DNA from: Bacteroidales bacterium
GTDB taxonomy: Bacteria > Bacteroidota > Bacteroidia > Bacteroidales > UBA4417
Assembly (NCBI GenBank): GCA_030654075.1
Contig: JAURYB010000157.1
Location: forward strand, 1-58,036
DNA length: 58,036 bases
Direction of reading: 5' to 3'
The translations under genes were made by a program, and so were the position numbers. Under the pieces are notes generated by a model. The model ran no database searches. It was not told where the DNA came from and saw only the letters and a program-made list of their open reading frames with translations. Positions 25,420-33,221 of this stretch are shown one piece after another (position 1 is the first letter of the stretch; every line of letters begins with the position of its first letter).

Positions 25420-26760
25420 ATGAATTACTCAAAACATAATATTTTCTCCAGGATTTCCGGTTCAGATAACTTTTTTATCGTTAATCTGCTCAGTGGCAGC
25501 GCTGATATTTTGAATCCTGAGGAAGGTAAAATGATACATGATTTCCTTGCGGGAAAAGAAATTACCCCAGACTTTCACTCAAATTTGACAGAACAGGGGT
25601 ACCTTGTGGATAAAAAAGAGGAAGAGCGGCTATATCGCAGCAAATACCTTGATTTTATCGATACCCGTGACGATGATGAAGTACAGTTGTTCTTTGTGCC
25701 TAATTACAGTTGTAATTTCGCCTGCACTTATTGTTACCAGGACGAATACACAAATGCCAACCAGGTTCTCACACATGAAGTGATTGATGCTTTCTTCAGT
25801 TACATAAATAGTGAGTTTGCCGGTCGCAGGAAATACCTTACCGTTTTTGGAGGTGAGCCACTGCTAAATACACCAAAACAGAAGGATTTGATTGTTTACC
25901 TCCTTAAACTGGCTAATGAAATTGATCTTGAAGTCTGCTTTGTAACAAACGGTTATTCGTTGGTTGATTATACCGATATCCTGAAGTCGGCACGCATCCG
26001 CGAAATCCAGGTTACCCTTGATGGCAAAGGCAGTGTGCATGATAAACGTCGTTTCCTGAAAGGTGGCGGAGCAACTTTTGAGAAGATCGTGGCTGGAATT
26101 GATGCCTGTCTGGCAAACGAACTGCCGGTTAACCTCCGAATGGTTGTTGACAAGGAAAACATTAATGGTTTGCCGGAAATGGCACAATTTGCCATTGATA
26201 AAGGCTGGACTAAAAGTGAGTTTTTCAAAACACAGCTTGGTCGGAATTACGAGTTGCATCATTGCCAGGCAACCTCAGAGAAACTTTTCAGCCGGATTTC
26301 ACTTTACGAAACTATCTACAACCAGGTAAAGCAGCATCCGTACATTCTCGAATTTTATAAGCCTGCTTATTCCATTTCGAAATTCCTGGCTGAAAACGGA
26401 AGCCTTCCTGATCCACTATTTGATGCCTGTCCTGCCTGCAAAACCGAATGGGCATTCGATTACACCGGACATATTTTTTCCTGTACAGCCACTGTTGGCA
26501 AAGAAGATGAATCCCTGGGAACCTTCTACCCCGAAGTTTCGCGCAAAGAGGAAATGATAAACGCCTGGGAAAATCGTGACGTTACAGCCATTGCCGAATG
26601 CAGCACCTGCAGCATGCAACTCGCTTGTGGCGGAGGTTGCGGCTCAGTTGCCAAAAACAGAACCGGCTCTGTCTGCTCAACCGATTGCCGGCCGGTAAAA
26701 GAATTACTGGAACTTGGATTCTCAGCTTATTTCGAACAGCCTGCACATACATCCGAATGA
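25420..26760 (+). CDS. radical SAM/SPASM peptide maturase
   Basis: A 446-residue radical SAM enzyme of the peptide/protein-maturase kind. Residues 1 to about 85 resemble the small N-terminal recognition part of such maturases (short strands, then EEGKMIHDFLAG and LTEQGYLVDKKEEE). The SAM-cluster motif is C98-x3-C102-x2-C105 (SCNFACTYCYQ) with GGEP at 144-147. The SPASM domain is complete for two auxiliary [4Fe-4S] clusters: C337, C340-x9-G-x4-C355, then C394-x2-C397-x5-C403-x3-C407 and C419/C423. The 35-residue Cys peptide just upstream is the obvious substrate; anaerobic sulfatase maturase is less likely as no sulfatase is near. Confidence 0.92.
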   Translation: MNYSKHNIFSRISGSDNFFIVNLLSGSADILNPEEGKMIHDFLAGKEITPDFHSNLTEQGYLVDKKEEERLYRSKYLDFIDTRDDDEVQLFFVPNYSCNFACTYCYQDEYTNANQVLTHEVIDAFFSYINSEFAGRRKYLTVFGGEPLLNTPKQKDLIVYLLKLANEIDLEVCFVTNGYSLVDYTDILKSARIREIQVTLDGKGSVHDKRRFLKGGGATFEKIVAGIDACLANELPVNLRMVVDKENINGLPEMAQFAIDKGWTKSEFFKTQLGRNYELHHCQATSEKLFSRISLYETIYNQVKQHPYILEFYKPAYSISKFLAENGSLPDPLFDACPACKTEWAFDYTGHIFSCTATVGKEDESLGTFYPEVSRKEEMINAWENRDVTAIAECSTCSMQLACGGGCGSVAKNRTGSVCSTDCRPVKELLELGFSAYFEQPAHTSE

Positions 26761-26768
26761 TGACTTCT

Positions 26769-26791
26769 GTCACGCTGAGCGGAGTCGAAGC
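26769..26791. repeat. dispersed GCTGAGCGGAGTCGAAG element
   Basis: This short segment just after the radical SAM gene is a type of phrase seen between genes in many Bacteroidetes genomes; a diverged version (cggctccgctcagtg) occurs at about 7388-7402. Confidence 0.45.
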
Positions 26792-26807
26792 GACCATCAA
26801 TCAACCA

Positions 26808-26860
26808 CCGAATGACCACTGAATGACTGCTGAATGACCAATGAATGACCACTGAATGAC
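26808..26860. repeat. 11-bp tandem repeat, five copies
   Basis: The unit CTGAATGACCA repeats at 26808, 26819, 26830, 26841 and 26852 (last copy partial), with one or two base changes per copy. It lies in the 159-bp gap between the maturase gene and the thioredoxin-reductase fusion. Confidence 0.9.
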
Positions 26861-26919
26861 AAAAACTCAAATAACTTGTCCTCTTAAATAGCCCTAATTA
26901 ACAGATCAAAAAAATTACA

Positions 26920-28188
26920 ATGAAAGAAATTACATCATCCGAATTCGAAACTGAGATCCTTGCCGGTGGCAAAGTTGTCCTCGACTTCTATTCCACCGAA
27001 TGCCCACCATGCGAAGCTGTTGCCCCAAAATTTGAAGGTTTGGCAAAGCTCTATGGAAACGATATCAAGTTCTTTAAAATGTTTCGCCAGCAAAATAAGC
27101 TATTGGCTGAGCAGCTAGGAGTTAAATCATCACCAACTTTGCTCTTCTTTGATAAAGGTGTGCAGGTTGCTGAAACCCTTACCGGTGGCATCAAGCGAAG
27201 TGATATCATACATCGGCTGGATAGCATGTTATCGCCTGAACGGGTAAAAGAGATTAAGAAAGACATCAAACCTACCGTTTCTGAATTTGACGTCCTGATT
27301 CTTGGAGCCGGTCCCGGTGGACTTACAGCAGGATTGTACCTTTGCCAGTCAAAGGTAAATACCGTGCTTATTGATATAGCATTGCCAGGTGGCCATGTTT
27401 CAACAACACATGAAGTATCCAACTATCCCGGATTTATTGACCCTCAGCCTGGTTATTTGCTATCGCATAATATGTCGGAGCAAACCAAACTCTGCGGCAC
27501 CATATATAAAGTAGCCGTTGATGTTTCGAAAATTGACCTGGAGAAGAAGGAAGTTGTAGTTGATGAATTTGAAACAATTAAAGCAAAGAAAATTATCATT
27601 GCAACCGGCACATCACCTAACCTGATGGGAGTAAAAGGCGAGCGTGAACTGAAAGGCAAAGGAATCTCCTACTGTGCCACCTGCGATGCCAAATATTACG
27701 GCGACAAGGATGTAGTAGTTATCGGCGGAGGAAACTCAGCAGTGGAAGAAGCAGATTTTATCAGCAAGTTTGCAAGCAAGATTACCATGGTTCACCAGTT
27801 TGATACTTTCACAGCCAACAAACAGGCCCAGGAGAAATTGTTCGCCAATCCTAAAATCAGCGTGCTTTTTGAGCATGAGCCCAGATCATTCTCCCGCGAA
27901 GGCGACAAAATGATTACAGAAGTAGAGGATCTGAAAACTAATACTGTTACTAAACTGGTTAGCGACGGAGTATTTGTATTTATCGGAATGAAACCGAATA
28001 TCGATTTGTTCCGGGATAAACTGGAACTCGATAAATGGGGGTACATTAAAACAGATGAGGATATGCGTACCAGCTTGCCAGGAGTATATGCCGTTGGCGA
28101 TGTTATCAGTAAAAAATACAGGCAGATTACCACGGCAGTTGCCGATGGAACCATTGCAGCTATTGCAATTGCGAAAGATTTTAATTAA
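26920..28188 (+). CDS. thioredoxin-thioredoxin reductase fusion
   Basis: A 422-residue protein in which an N-terminal thioredoxin (residues 1 to about 105; active site C28-P-P-C31 in STECPPCEAV; cis-Pro SSPTLLFFDKG) is joined to a thioredoxin reductase (about 122-422; FAD motif ILGAGPGGLTAGLY; redox C252-A-T-C255; NAD(P)H loop GGGNSAVEEA; VYAVGDVI near the end). As in the free reductase of this cluster the HRRxxxR motif is replaced, here by HQFDTFTAN. The domain order is opposite to the mycobacterial reductase-thioredoxin fusion. The N-terminal domain should be its own substrate and pass electrons to further cluster proteins. Confidence 0.93.
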   Translation: MKEITSSEFETEILAGGKVVLDFYSTECPPCEAVAPKFEGLAKLYGNDIKFFKMFRQQNKLLAEQLGVKSSPTLLFFDKGVQVAETLTGGIKRSDIIHRLDSMLSPERVKEIKKDIKPTVSEFDVLILGAGPGGLTAGLYLCQSKVNTVLIDIALPGGHVSTTHEVSNYPGFIDPQPGYLLSHNMSEQTKLCGTIYKVAVDVSKIDLEKKEVVVDEFETIKAKKIIIATGTSPNLMGVKGERELKGKGISYCATCDAKYYGDKDVVVIGGGNSAVEEADFISKFASKITMVHQFDTFTANKQAQEKLFANPKISVLFEHEPRSFSREGDKMITEVEDLKTNTVTKLVSDGVFVFIGMKPNIDLFRDKLELDKWGYIKTDEDMRTSLPGVYAVGDVISKKYRQITTAVADGTIAAIAIAKDFN

Positions 28189-28207
28189 CGAGAAAACCTA
28201 TCATACC

Positions 28208-28615
28208 ATGAATGCAAACCAATTAATCATTGAGCAGGTAAGCCCTTTCGATGTGCCTACCACAGTTGAAAAACTTATTGAAGCCGCTGACAAAAAAGAA
28301 TGGCAGAACCCTGCTAATCACAACCTTCAGCAATCGTTGGCAAAATCAGGCAAAGATGTCAGGCCCGTTCAGGTAGTCGAGATCTGTAAGGCTGATTATT
28401 CAGGTAAGATGCTGGAAAAAAATGACGAAAGGATCAGCTCTATCCTGATGCCTTGCCGCATTTCGGTGTACGAAAAAGAAGATGGCAAAACTTATGTTAC
28501 CCTGCTTAACATGGCAGCAATGACTATTGGGTTGCCTTCTGCTACTGCCGAAGCTGTTAAAGGCGCATCCGACGAAACCTTCGAAATCGTTAAGTCGGTT
28601 ATCGGACCTTTCTAA
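28208..28615 (+). CDS. DUF302 domain protein
   Basis: A 135-residue DUF302 protein: VEICKADYSGKMLEKNDERIS and ILMPCRISVYEKEDGKTYVTLLN are the family core, with C60 and C82 conserved-looking. The structure of DUF302 proteins suggests a small dimeric ligand-binding fold; the function is unknown, but they often sit near sulfur-oxidation, thioredoxin and YeeE/YedE genes. The start at 28208 is chosen because the longer frame overlaps the preceding gene. It is 19 bp after the fusion gene and so co-transcribed. No signal peptide. Confidence 0.88.
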   Translation: MNANQLIIEQVSPFDVPTTVEKLIEAADKKEWQNPANHNLQQSLAKSGKDVRPVQVVEICKADYSGKMLEKNDERISSILMPCRISVYEKEDGKTYVTLLNMAAMTIGLPSATAEAVKGASDETFEIVKSVIGPF

Positions 28616-28748
28616 GATCGGTTTTTTGCACTTTTCATTTTTATAAACTTATTAGTTAGCCTGATTTTTCATTAGCTTTCTGATTCAAGTAATAGTTAAT
28701 GTCATAGCATCCGAACACGATGTTACGATATTGATTGTCTGAATGTTA

Positions 28749-28767
28749 TGTACAATTGTCATGTACA
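28749..28767. promoter_or_regulatory. paired TGTACA sites (possible operator)
   Basis: ATGTACA occurs twice at 28748-28754 and 28761-28767, 13 bp apart, upstream of the CPRC thioredoxin-fold gene. Each core is itself a palindrome. It may be an operator for the second half of the cluster. Confidence 0.25.
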
Positions 28768-28809
28768 GTGCAGTTTAATTCTCTTACACTATTATTGGCA
28801 ACTAATCCT

Positions 28810-29265
28810 ATGAACAGCATTATAATTATCGGCACAGAGCCTCCTTGTCCACGATGCAAATTGTTGGCTAAAGTTGTTTCTGATAAGGTTAAGGAACTTG
28901 GAATAAAAGCAGAAGTAAGGCACCTGGTATATACTGATTCTGAAGCAGGAGAATTTGCCGGACGATCAGGGCTGATAACTGGTACTGCAAATTCTGTGGC
29001 AAAAAAGATGAATGTTGAAATTGATAATTCCCGCAAGATAATCCCGAATTTCGATTCCCAATTTAATGTCGAATATGAAGATTATTTTTTGACTAACTGG
29101 TCATATGAATTGGATGAACATTTAAGGCTTTTTGAACTTAAAGCGAAAGAAGAAGGTATTTTGATGACACCCTCTTTGATCATAAATGGCAATCTGAAAC
29201 ATAGCGGAAGTGTTCCGAGATTATCACAAATAGTAGAATGGCTATTGGAATTAAAAGACGCCTGA
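28810..29265 (+). CDS. thioredoxin-fold protein with CPRC site
   Basis: A 151-residue cytosolic protein. It starts with a strand and C13-P-R-C16 (IIIIGTEPPCPRCKLLAKVV), continues with a long helical insertion (YEDYFLTNWSYELDEHLRLFELKAKEEG) and returns to the thioredoxin fold at LMTPSLIINGNLKHSG, where TP is the cis-Pro and the following strand resembles the small glutaredoxin-like (MTH895-type) proteins. The insertion between the halves is unusual. A start 25 codons upstream is open but has no supporting feature. It follows a 195-bp gap with possible operator repeats, so it may begin a second transcript. Confidence 0.8.
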   Translation: MNSIIIIGTEPPCPRCKLLAKVVSDKVKELGIKAEVRHLVYTDSEAGEFAGRSGLITGTANSVAKKMNVEIDNSRKIIPNFDSQFNVEYEDYFLTNWSYELDEHLRLFELKAKEEGILMTPSLIINGNLKHSGSVPRLSQIVEWLLELKDA

Positions 29266-29344
29266 TTTTATTAAAACAGGCTGATTTCGTGCGTTATGAA
29301 GAAGTTTAATTCAATTTCATAAACAGATTAATTGAGATTTAAGG

Positions 29345-30511
29345 ATGAAGAAAGTTTTAATTCTCGGTGGTGGTTTTGCCGGAGTGCAGACAGCCATTGA
29401 ATTACAGAAAAAAGGCAAATTTGACATAACCCTGGTTTCTGATCGGGACTACTTATATTTATACCCCATTTCTATCTGGGTGCCTGTTCATATCAAGGAA
29501 TTCAATGATGTAAAAGTGCCTTTGACAACTATTCAAAAAAAATATCCGTTTACTCTGATTATTGATAAAGTAACTGAAATTCTGGCAACTGAAAACAAGG
29601 TTATCTGTGCAAACCAAACTTTGACCTATGAGTACCTGGTTGTTGCTTTTGGTGCCGAAAAAATGCAGCACAAAGGCATAAACAACACTTTATCTATATG
29701 TGCCAAGCCAGAAATGGCGCTCGAAATCCGTAATAAAATTGATGAACTTGTTCAGAAAGGCAGCGGTAAAATAGCGATCGGTTTTGGCGGAAACCCAAAA
29801 GATAAATCCGCCGTTCGCGGTGGGCCTGCTTTTGAACTGGCATTTAATATTCACAACTATTTAAAGTCAAAAAAACTCAGGGATAACTTTGAACTCACAT
29901 TTTTTGCTCCTATGGAAGAACCCGGAGCCCGAATGGGTAAAGGCGCTTTAGCCATGATGGATAAAATGTTTGACAGCTATAAAATTGGTAAACGATTTGG
30001 CAAAAAGATTAAAGAGTTCGTGAGTGATGGAGTGATATTCGAAGATGATTCAAAACTGGATTCCGATTTTACCATGTTTATTGCTGCCGGCACAGGCCCG
30101 GCACTCCTGCAAAATTCTGATCTCCCACTTTCCGAAGCCGGGTTCATAAAAATCGACAATTACGGCCAGACGCAAGGATTCTCAAATGTTTTTGCAATCG
30201 GTGACATTGCGGCTCTCGAAGGTCCGGACTGGATTGCTAAACAAGGACATATTGCCGAACTCATGGGTCGGAACGCAGCTTATAATATTGCAGAGATTGA
30301 AAAAGGAAGCAGCAAACGAAAAGGATACCAAGAGCACCTGAATATTTTATGTGTAATGGATACAGGCGACGGCGCAGCTTTCGTTTTCCGTAATGGTACA
30401 AAAGCAATTATGATTCCCATGCCTATTTTTGGGCACTGGATGAAAAAAGGTTGGGGAGTTTATGCCCGCCTGACTAAAATCGGAAAATTTCCACGTTTAC
30501 CGGGGATGTAA
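29345..30511 (+). CDS. SQR-like NAD(P)/FAD-dependent oxidoreductase
   Basis: A 388-residue flavoprotein of the sulfide:quinone oxidoreductase / NDH-2 superfamily. FAD motifs are LILGGGFAGVQTAIEL at the N-terminus and FAIGDIAALEGP near residue 284. C119 and C336 (LNILCVMDTGDGAAF) fall where SQR has two of its cysteines, but the middle one, normally before GPAYE, is absent (VRGGPAFELA). The C-terminus (PMPIFGHWMKKGWGVYARLTK) is amphipathic, fitting peripheral membrane binding. It is followed at 57 bp by a membrane ferredoxin gene; together they may link the quinone pool to thioredoxins. Sulfide oxidation is not certain given the missing Cys. Confidence 0.85.
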   Translation: MKKVLILGGGFAGVQTAIELQKKGKFDITLVSDRDYLYLYPISIWVPVHIKEFNDVKVPLTTIQKKYPFTLIIDKVTEILATENKVICANQTLTYEYLVVAFGAEKMQHKGINNTLSICAKPEMALEIRNKIDELVQKGSGKIAIGFGGNPKDKSAVRGGPAFELAFNIHNYLKSKKLRDNFELTFFAPMEEPGARMGKGALAMMDKMFDSYKIGKRFGKKIKEFVSDGVIFEDDSKLDSDFTMFIAAGTGPALLQNSDLPLSEAGFIKIDNYGQTQGFSNVFAIGDIAALEGPDWIAKQGHIAELMGRNAAYNIAEIEKGSSKRKGYQEHLNILCVMDTGDGAAFVFRNGTKAIMIPMPIFGHWMKKGWGVYARLTKIGKFPRLPGM

Positions 30512-30568
30512 TAAATTGGGAATTCATATAGTTTACTCCTACCATTGAACAAAACATAAATTAGAAAT

Positions 30569-31057
30569 ATGTTGAAATTACTTGTTGATAAACGGATTCT
30601 CATCCTCGCCTTCATGGCGGCCGGGCTTTATTATGGCATTTCCGTATATCATATTTCACTTTGGTATGTATTGCTGGCTGGTGTAATATTAGGCGTTGTT
30701 TTCGGGAAAGTATTCTGCCGTTGGGTTTGCCCGTTAGGATTGATGATGGAATTTCTGATGGGTATGAGCCCGGATGGCAAAATCAAAGGAATGTATCAAT
30801 ACCATAAAGTTGGTTGCCCCATTGCATGGATTTCGGGATGGCTGAACAAGTATTCGTTTTTCCGGATTAAGGTAAACAATGACAGTTGTAAAAACTGCGG
30901 CATCTGCGACAAGGAATGCTATATTGTTGCCATGGAGCCTACAAAATATAGTTTATACAAACCTGTAATGGACAGGCCTGGCGATAGTTTTACGTGTTCC
31001 AAATGTTTGAAGTGTGTGGCAACATGCCCCAACGGTAGCTTAACCTATAAAGTCTGA
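30569..31057 (+). CDS. NapH/MauN-like membrane 4Fe-4S ferredoxin
   Basis: A 162-residue protein with one or two N-terminal membrane helices (about residues 10-26 and 31-47), the polyferredoxin motif FCRWVCPLG (C50/C54), and two [4Fe-4S] motifs: C107-x2-C110-x2-C113-x3-C117 and C143-x2-C146-x2-C149-x3-C153 followed by Pro. This is a short form of the NapH/CcoG-like family (usually four or more helices). It probably moves electrons between the membrane and the neighbouring flavoprotein or thioredoxin. It lies 57 bp after the SQR-like gene and 80 bp before a thioredoxin gene. Confidence 0.88.
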   Translation: MLKLLVDKRILILAFMAAGLYYGISVYHISLWYVLLAGVILGVVFGKVFCRWVCPLGLMMEFLMGMSPDGKIKGMYQYHKVGCPIAWISGWLNKYSFFRIKVNNDSCKNCGICDKECYIVAMEPTKYSLYKPVMDRPGDSFTCSKCLKCVATCPNGSLTYKV

Positions 31058-31137
31058 GCCGGACGCAAAATAATCAACCAACATTCTTCCTACTCCCTAC
31101 TCCTTACTCCCGTCTATTAAATCAAAATAACTAAATC

Positions 31138-31437
31138 ATGAAAGGCAACTTCGAGACAATAATCAACGATTCAAAGCCCGTTATTGTAGATTTTCACGCC
31201 TTGTGGTGTGGGCCTTGCAAGGTTCAGTCACCCATTTTAAAAGAGCTTGCAACTGAACTTGGCGATCGTGTCCGGGTGATAAAGATTGATGTAGATCAAA
31301 ACAACAACTTGTCCAGCCAATACCAGATACAGAGTGTTCCTACCCTTATCGTCTTTAAAAACGGCAAACCGGTCTGGAGGCATTCGGGAGTAGTAAGTAA
31401 AGGCGATTTGTATAAGATCTTAATGCAAAACATGTAG
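31138..31437 (+). CDS. thioredoxin
   Basis: A 99-residue cytosolic thioredoxin with the classical active site WCGPCK (C24/C27), DVDQNNNLSSQYQIQSVPTLIVFKNGK carrying the cis-Pro, and no signal or anchor. It is the only one of the five thioredoxin-fold proteins in the cluster with the canonical WCGPC sequence, and the last intact gene of the cluster. Confidence 0.95.
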   Translation: MKGNFETIINDSKPVIVDFHALWCGPCKVQSPILKELATELGDRVRVIKIDVDQNNNLSSQYQIQSVPTLIVFKNGKPVWRHSGVVSKGDLYKILMQNM

Positions 31438-31624
31438 GCTGTCGTCTGTTTATTCAAGGAGGTCTTCAAATTAAACAAGCACAAAATCAATCCAATTCAA
31501 AAACCACGATAGAAGGTTCTCCCTTCTTAAAAGGCAGATGTCCGAAGGACGGATATGTACACTTTTCCTTTAAGAAAAAAGTTTGCTCCTGTTGCACAAT
31601 TTCCAAATAAAATATCGAAATAGT

Positions 31625-32242
31625 ATGACCGAAAATAAAACCCATTGGTATGATGGCTGGTATTATGATACAGTTATTGCACCCAACCAGGATAAATTAT
31701 TCCAGCAAATAAAAAATCTTATTGAGCCACAATCTACAATAATTGATGTTGGCTAGGGAACAGGACGTTTAGTATTCGGACTGTCAGGCAAAAGCAAATC
31801 TGTTTTTGGAATTGACCTATCAAAACATAATATCAACAGTGCCCTGCTTTCATTATTCAGGCAGCCTAATGATAAAATTTCTTTTCAACATCGCAACCTG
31901 CACGATATAATTAAAGTTGATCAGGCACACTTTGATTATGCAATAATAACGTTTGTAATTCAAGAGGTTGATGAAAAAGAAAGGATAAATTTACTGAACG
32001 AAATGGCAAAGGTGGCCGATAAGATTATAATTGGTGATTATCTTGTTCCCAAACCCGAAGGGTATGCAGGTCGTTTAACAACATTTATTGAGTATATGGC
32101 GGGTGCTGAGCACTATCGAAACTACAAAAATTACCTGGCTAATGGAGGAATTTATCATCTGGCTGAAAAATCCGGATTGAATATTATAAACGAAATACCA
32201 ACTGAATCATCAACAAATCATATTGTTGTATTAAGCAAATAA
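31625..32242 (+). pseudogene. class I methyltransferase broken by one amber codon
   Basis: The frame from ATG 31625 to TAA 32242 encodes 204 amino acids plus one internal TAG at 31754-31756 (codon 44). The stop sits inside SAM motif I: IIDVG-stop-GTGRLVFG. The rest is coherent (FGIDLSKHNINSALLS, HFDYAIITFVIQEVDE, KIIIGDYLVPKPEGYAG), so this is one recent nonsense change (TGG to TAG would be one step), or a sequencing error, or suppression. No other frameshift was seen. The product would be an enzyme of unknown substrate. Confidence 0.8.
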
Positions 32243-32286
32243 TTCGCATACATCTTTTGCGATTAACTCAATTAAAACCAAGGAAC

Positions 32287-32770
32287 ATGAAAGCTGAAAT
32301 TTCAACTTTAGGTTTTTTGTTCGGTGTCAACCTTCAATAAGCAAAGCTGGATAGATACAATGTGATTAACAGAATGTCAACACTCGAAAACTTTGCCGTC
32401 ACAAAGTTATTGTCGTAGCCCCTGGTGTAGATACTATTATCATTGCCAAAGAAACAGGATTGGGTTTTGCCTCATACCACATAAAACCCTTTTGATTCGA
32501 CGGAACAGCATTGAATGAAATTATTTTTGGTGTAAGTATAGCTATTTTAGGCTATCGCCACGGCACGCTTCCGGCATCTCTGGGAAAGCTTTGGAATTGT
32601 TGGTGGTCTTTTATAGGTGGCTTTGTTTTTACATTACAGTTACCATCTGTTCCAGGAATTTTACGCCCTGTAATGGAAGTTTTTTCTTATTTACGCTTGT
32701 TGGGCAGCACCAATTTGTTTTTTACTTTCCCGATATTAGTATCGGTGCGGCATTATACTTTTACACCCCC
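32287..32770 (+). pseudogene. YeeE/YedE-type sulfur-compound transporter remnant
   Basis: Frame-shifted and stop-ridden text matches the YeeE/YedE (TsuA-like, DUF6691) transporter: LGFLFGVNLQ, RYNVINRMSTLENFAV in the frame of 32287, then in another frame LGFASYHIKPF, IFGVSIAILGYRHGTLPASL (family GYCPGTLP; the Cys is lost to His-Arg), FVFTLQLPSVPGIL and LLGSTNLFFTFPI. At least one frameshift and four stops occur. The family imports thiosulfate or related sulfur species. Its decay beside the redox cluster hints at that cluster's original substrate. Confidence 0.7.
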
Positions 32771-33020
32771 GCCCCTCCTACACCATCCTCTTCCTATTCG
32801 CCATCACCTTTGCCTGGCAAACATACCTCATTGCATCACCCAAGGCAGCGAGCTCAGCAACGTTAATCCCATGATGAATTTATCAACGGGGCTTAATCCT
32901 TTAACCCTGAACTCCCGGAATTTATTGCGTTTTCATATATCAGCGCGTTGACCTCAAATAGATTTCTATGTTTTCTTTAGCCCCCAGGATTATGATTGCA
33001 TTTTTGGTCGTATAAAATCA
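32771..33020. other. decayed or noncoding DNA
   Basis: No intact gene. Fragments in one frame (YTILFLFAITFAWQTYLIASP) suggest a further degraded membrane protein, but the identity cannot be supported. Confidence 0.35.
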
Positions 33021-33025
33021 AAAAA

Positions 33026-33051
33026 GCACCTACAAAATAAATTGTAAGTGC
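33026..33051 (-). terminator. terminator of tRNA-Arg
   Basis: On the minus strand GCACTTACAA and TTGTAGGTGC pair (one internal mismatch) around a 6-nt loop and are followed by TTTTTT. It lies directly downstream of the tRNA gene. Confidence 0.75.
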
Positions 33052-33060
33052 CTGATTTTC

Positions 33061-33137
33061 TGGTGACCCCGCCAGGATTCAAACCTGGAACCTTCTGATC
33101 CGTAGTCAGATACTCTATTCAGTTGAGCTACGGGGCC
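33061..33137 (-). tRNA. tRNA-Arg (anticodon ACG)
   Basis: The minus strand gives a full 77-nt cloverleaf including an encoded CCA: acceptor GGCCCCG/CGGGGTC, D-arm GCTC...GAGT, anticodon stem TCTGA/TCAGA with loop CTACGGA (anticodon ACG, read as ICG, Arg CGN), and T-arm CCAGG-TTTGAAT-CCTGG. It has its own promoter and terminator. Confidence 0.95.
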
Positions 33138-33149
33138 GTTAGGAGGGTG

Positions 33150-33179
33150 CAAATATACAACTTTATTTAAATTTGCAAA
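33150..33179 (-). promoter_or_regulatory. promoter of tRNA-Arg
   Basis: TTTG (33176-33179), 18 bp and TATATTTG (33150-33157) on the minus strand are an exact match to the Bacteroidetes promoter, 13 bp before the tRNA. Confidence 0.7.
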
Positions 33180-33190
33180 CGCAATAAAGC

Positions 33191-33198
33191 TATTTTTG
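33191..33198 (+). promoter_or_regulatory. -7 promoter box of the PAS gene
   Basis: TATTTTTG matches TAnnTTTG and lies 23 bp before the ATG at 33222, divergent from the tRNA promoter. Confidence 0.5.
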
Positions 33199-33221
33199 CC
33201 ACAAATCCTGAAAATAGACGT

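Noticed and set aside
26802..26862. CRISPR-like repeat array
   Set aside because: Units are 11 bp and contiguous, without spacers, so they are a simple tandem repeat.
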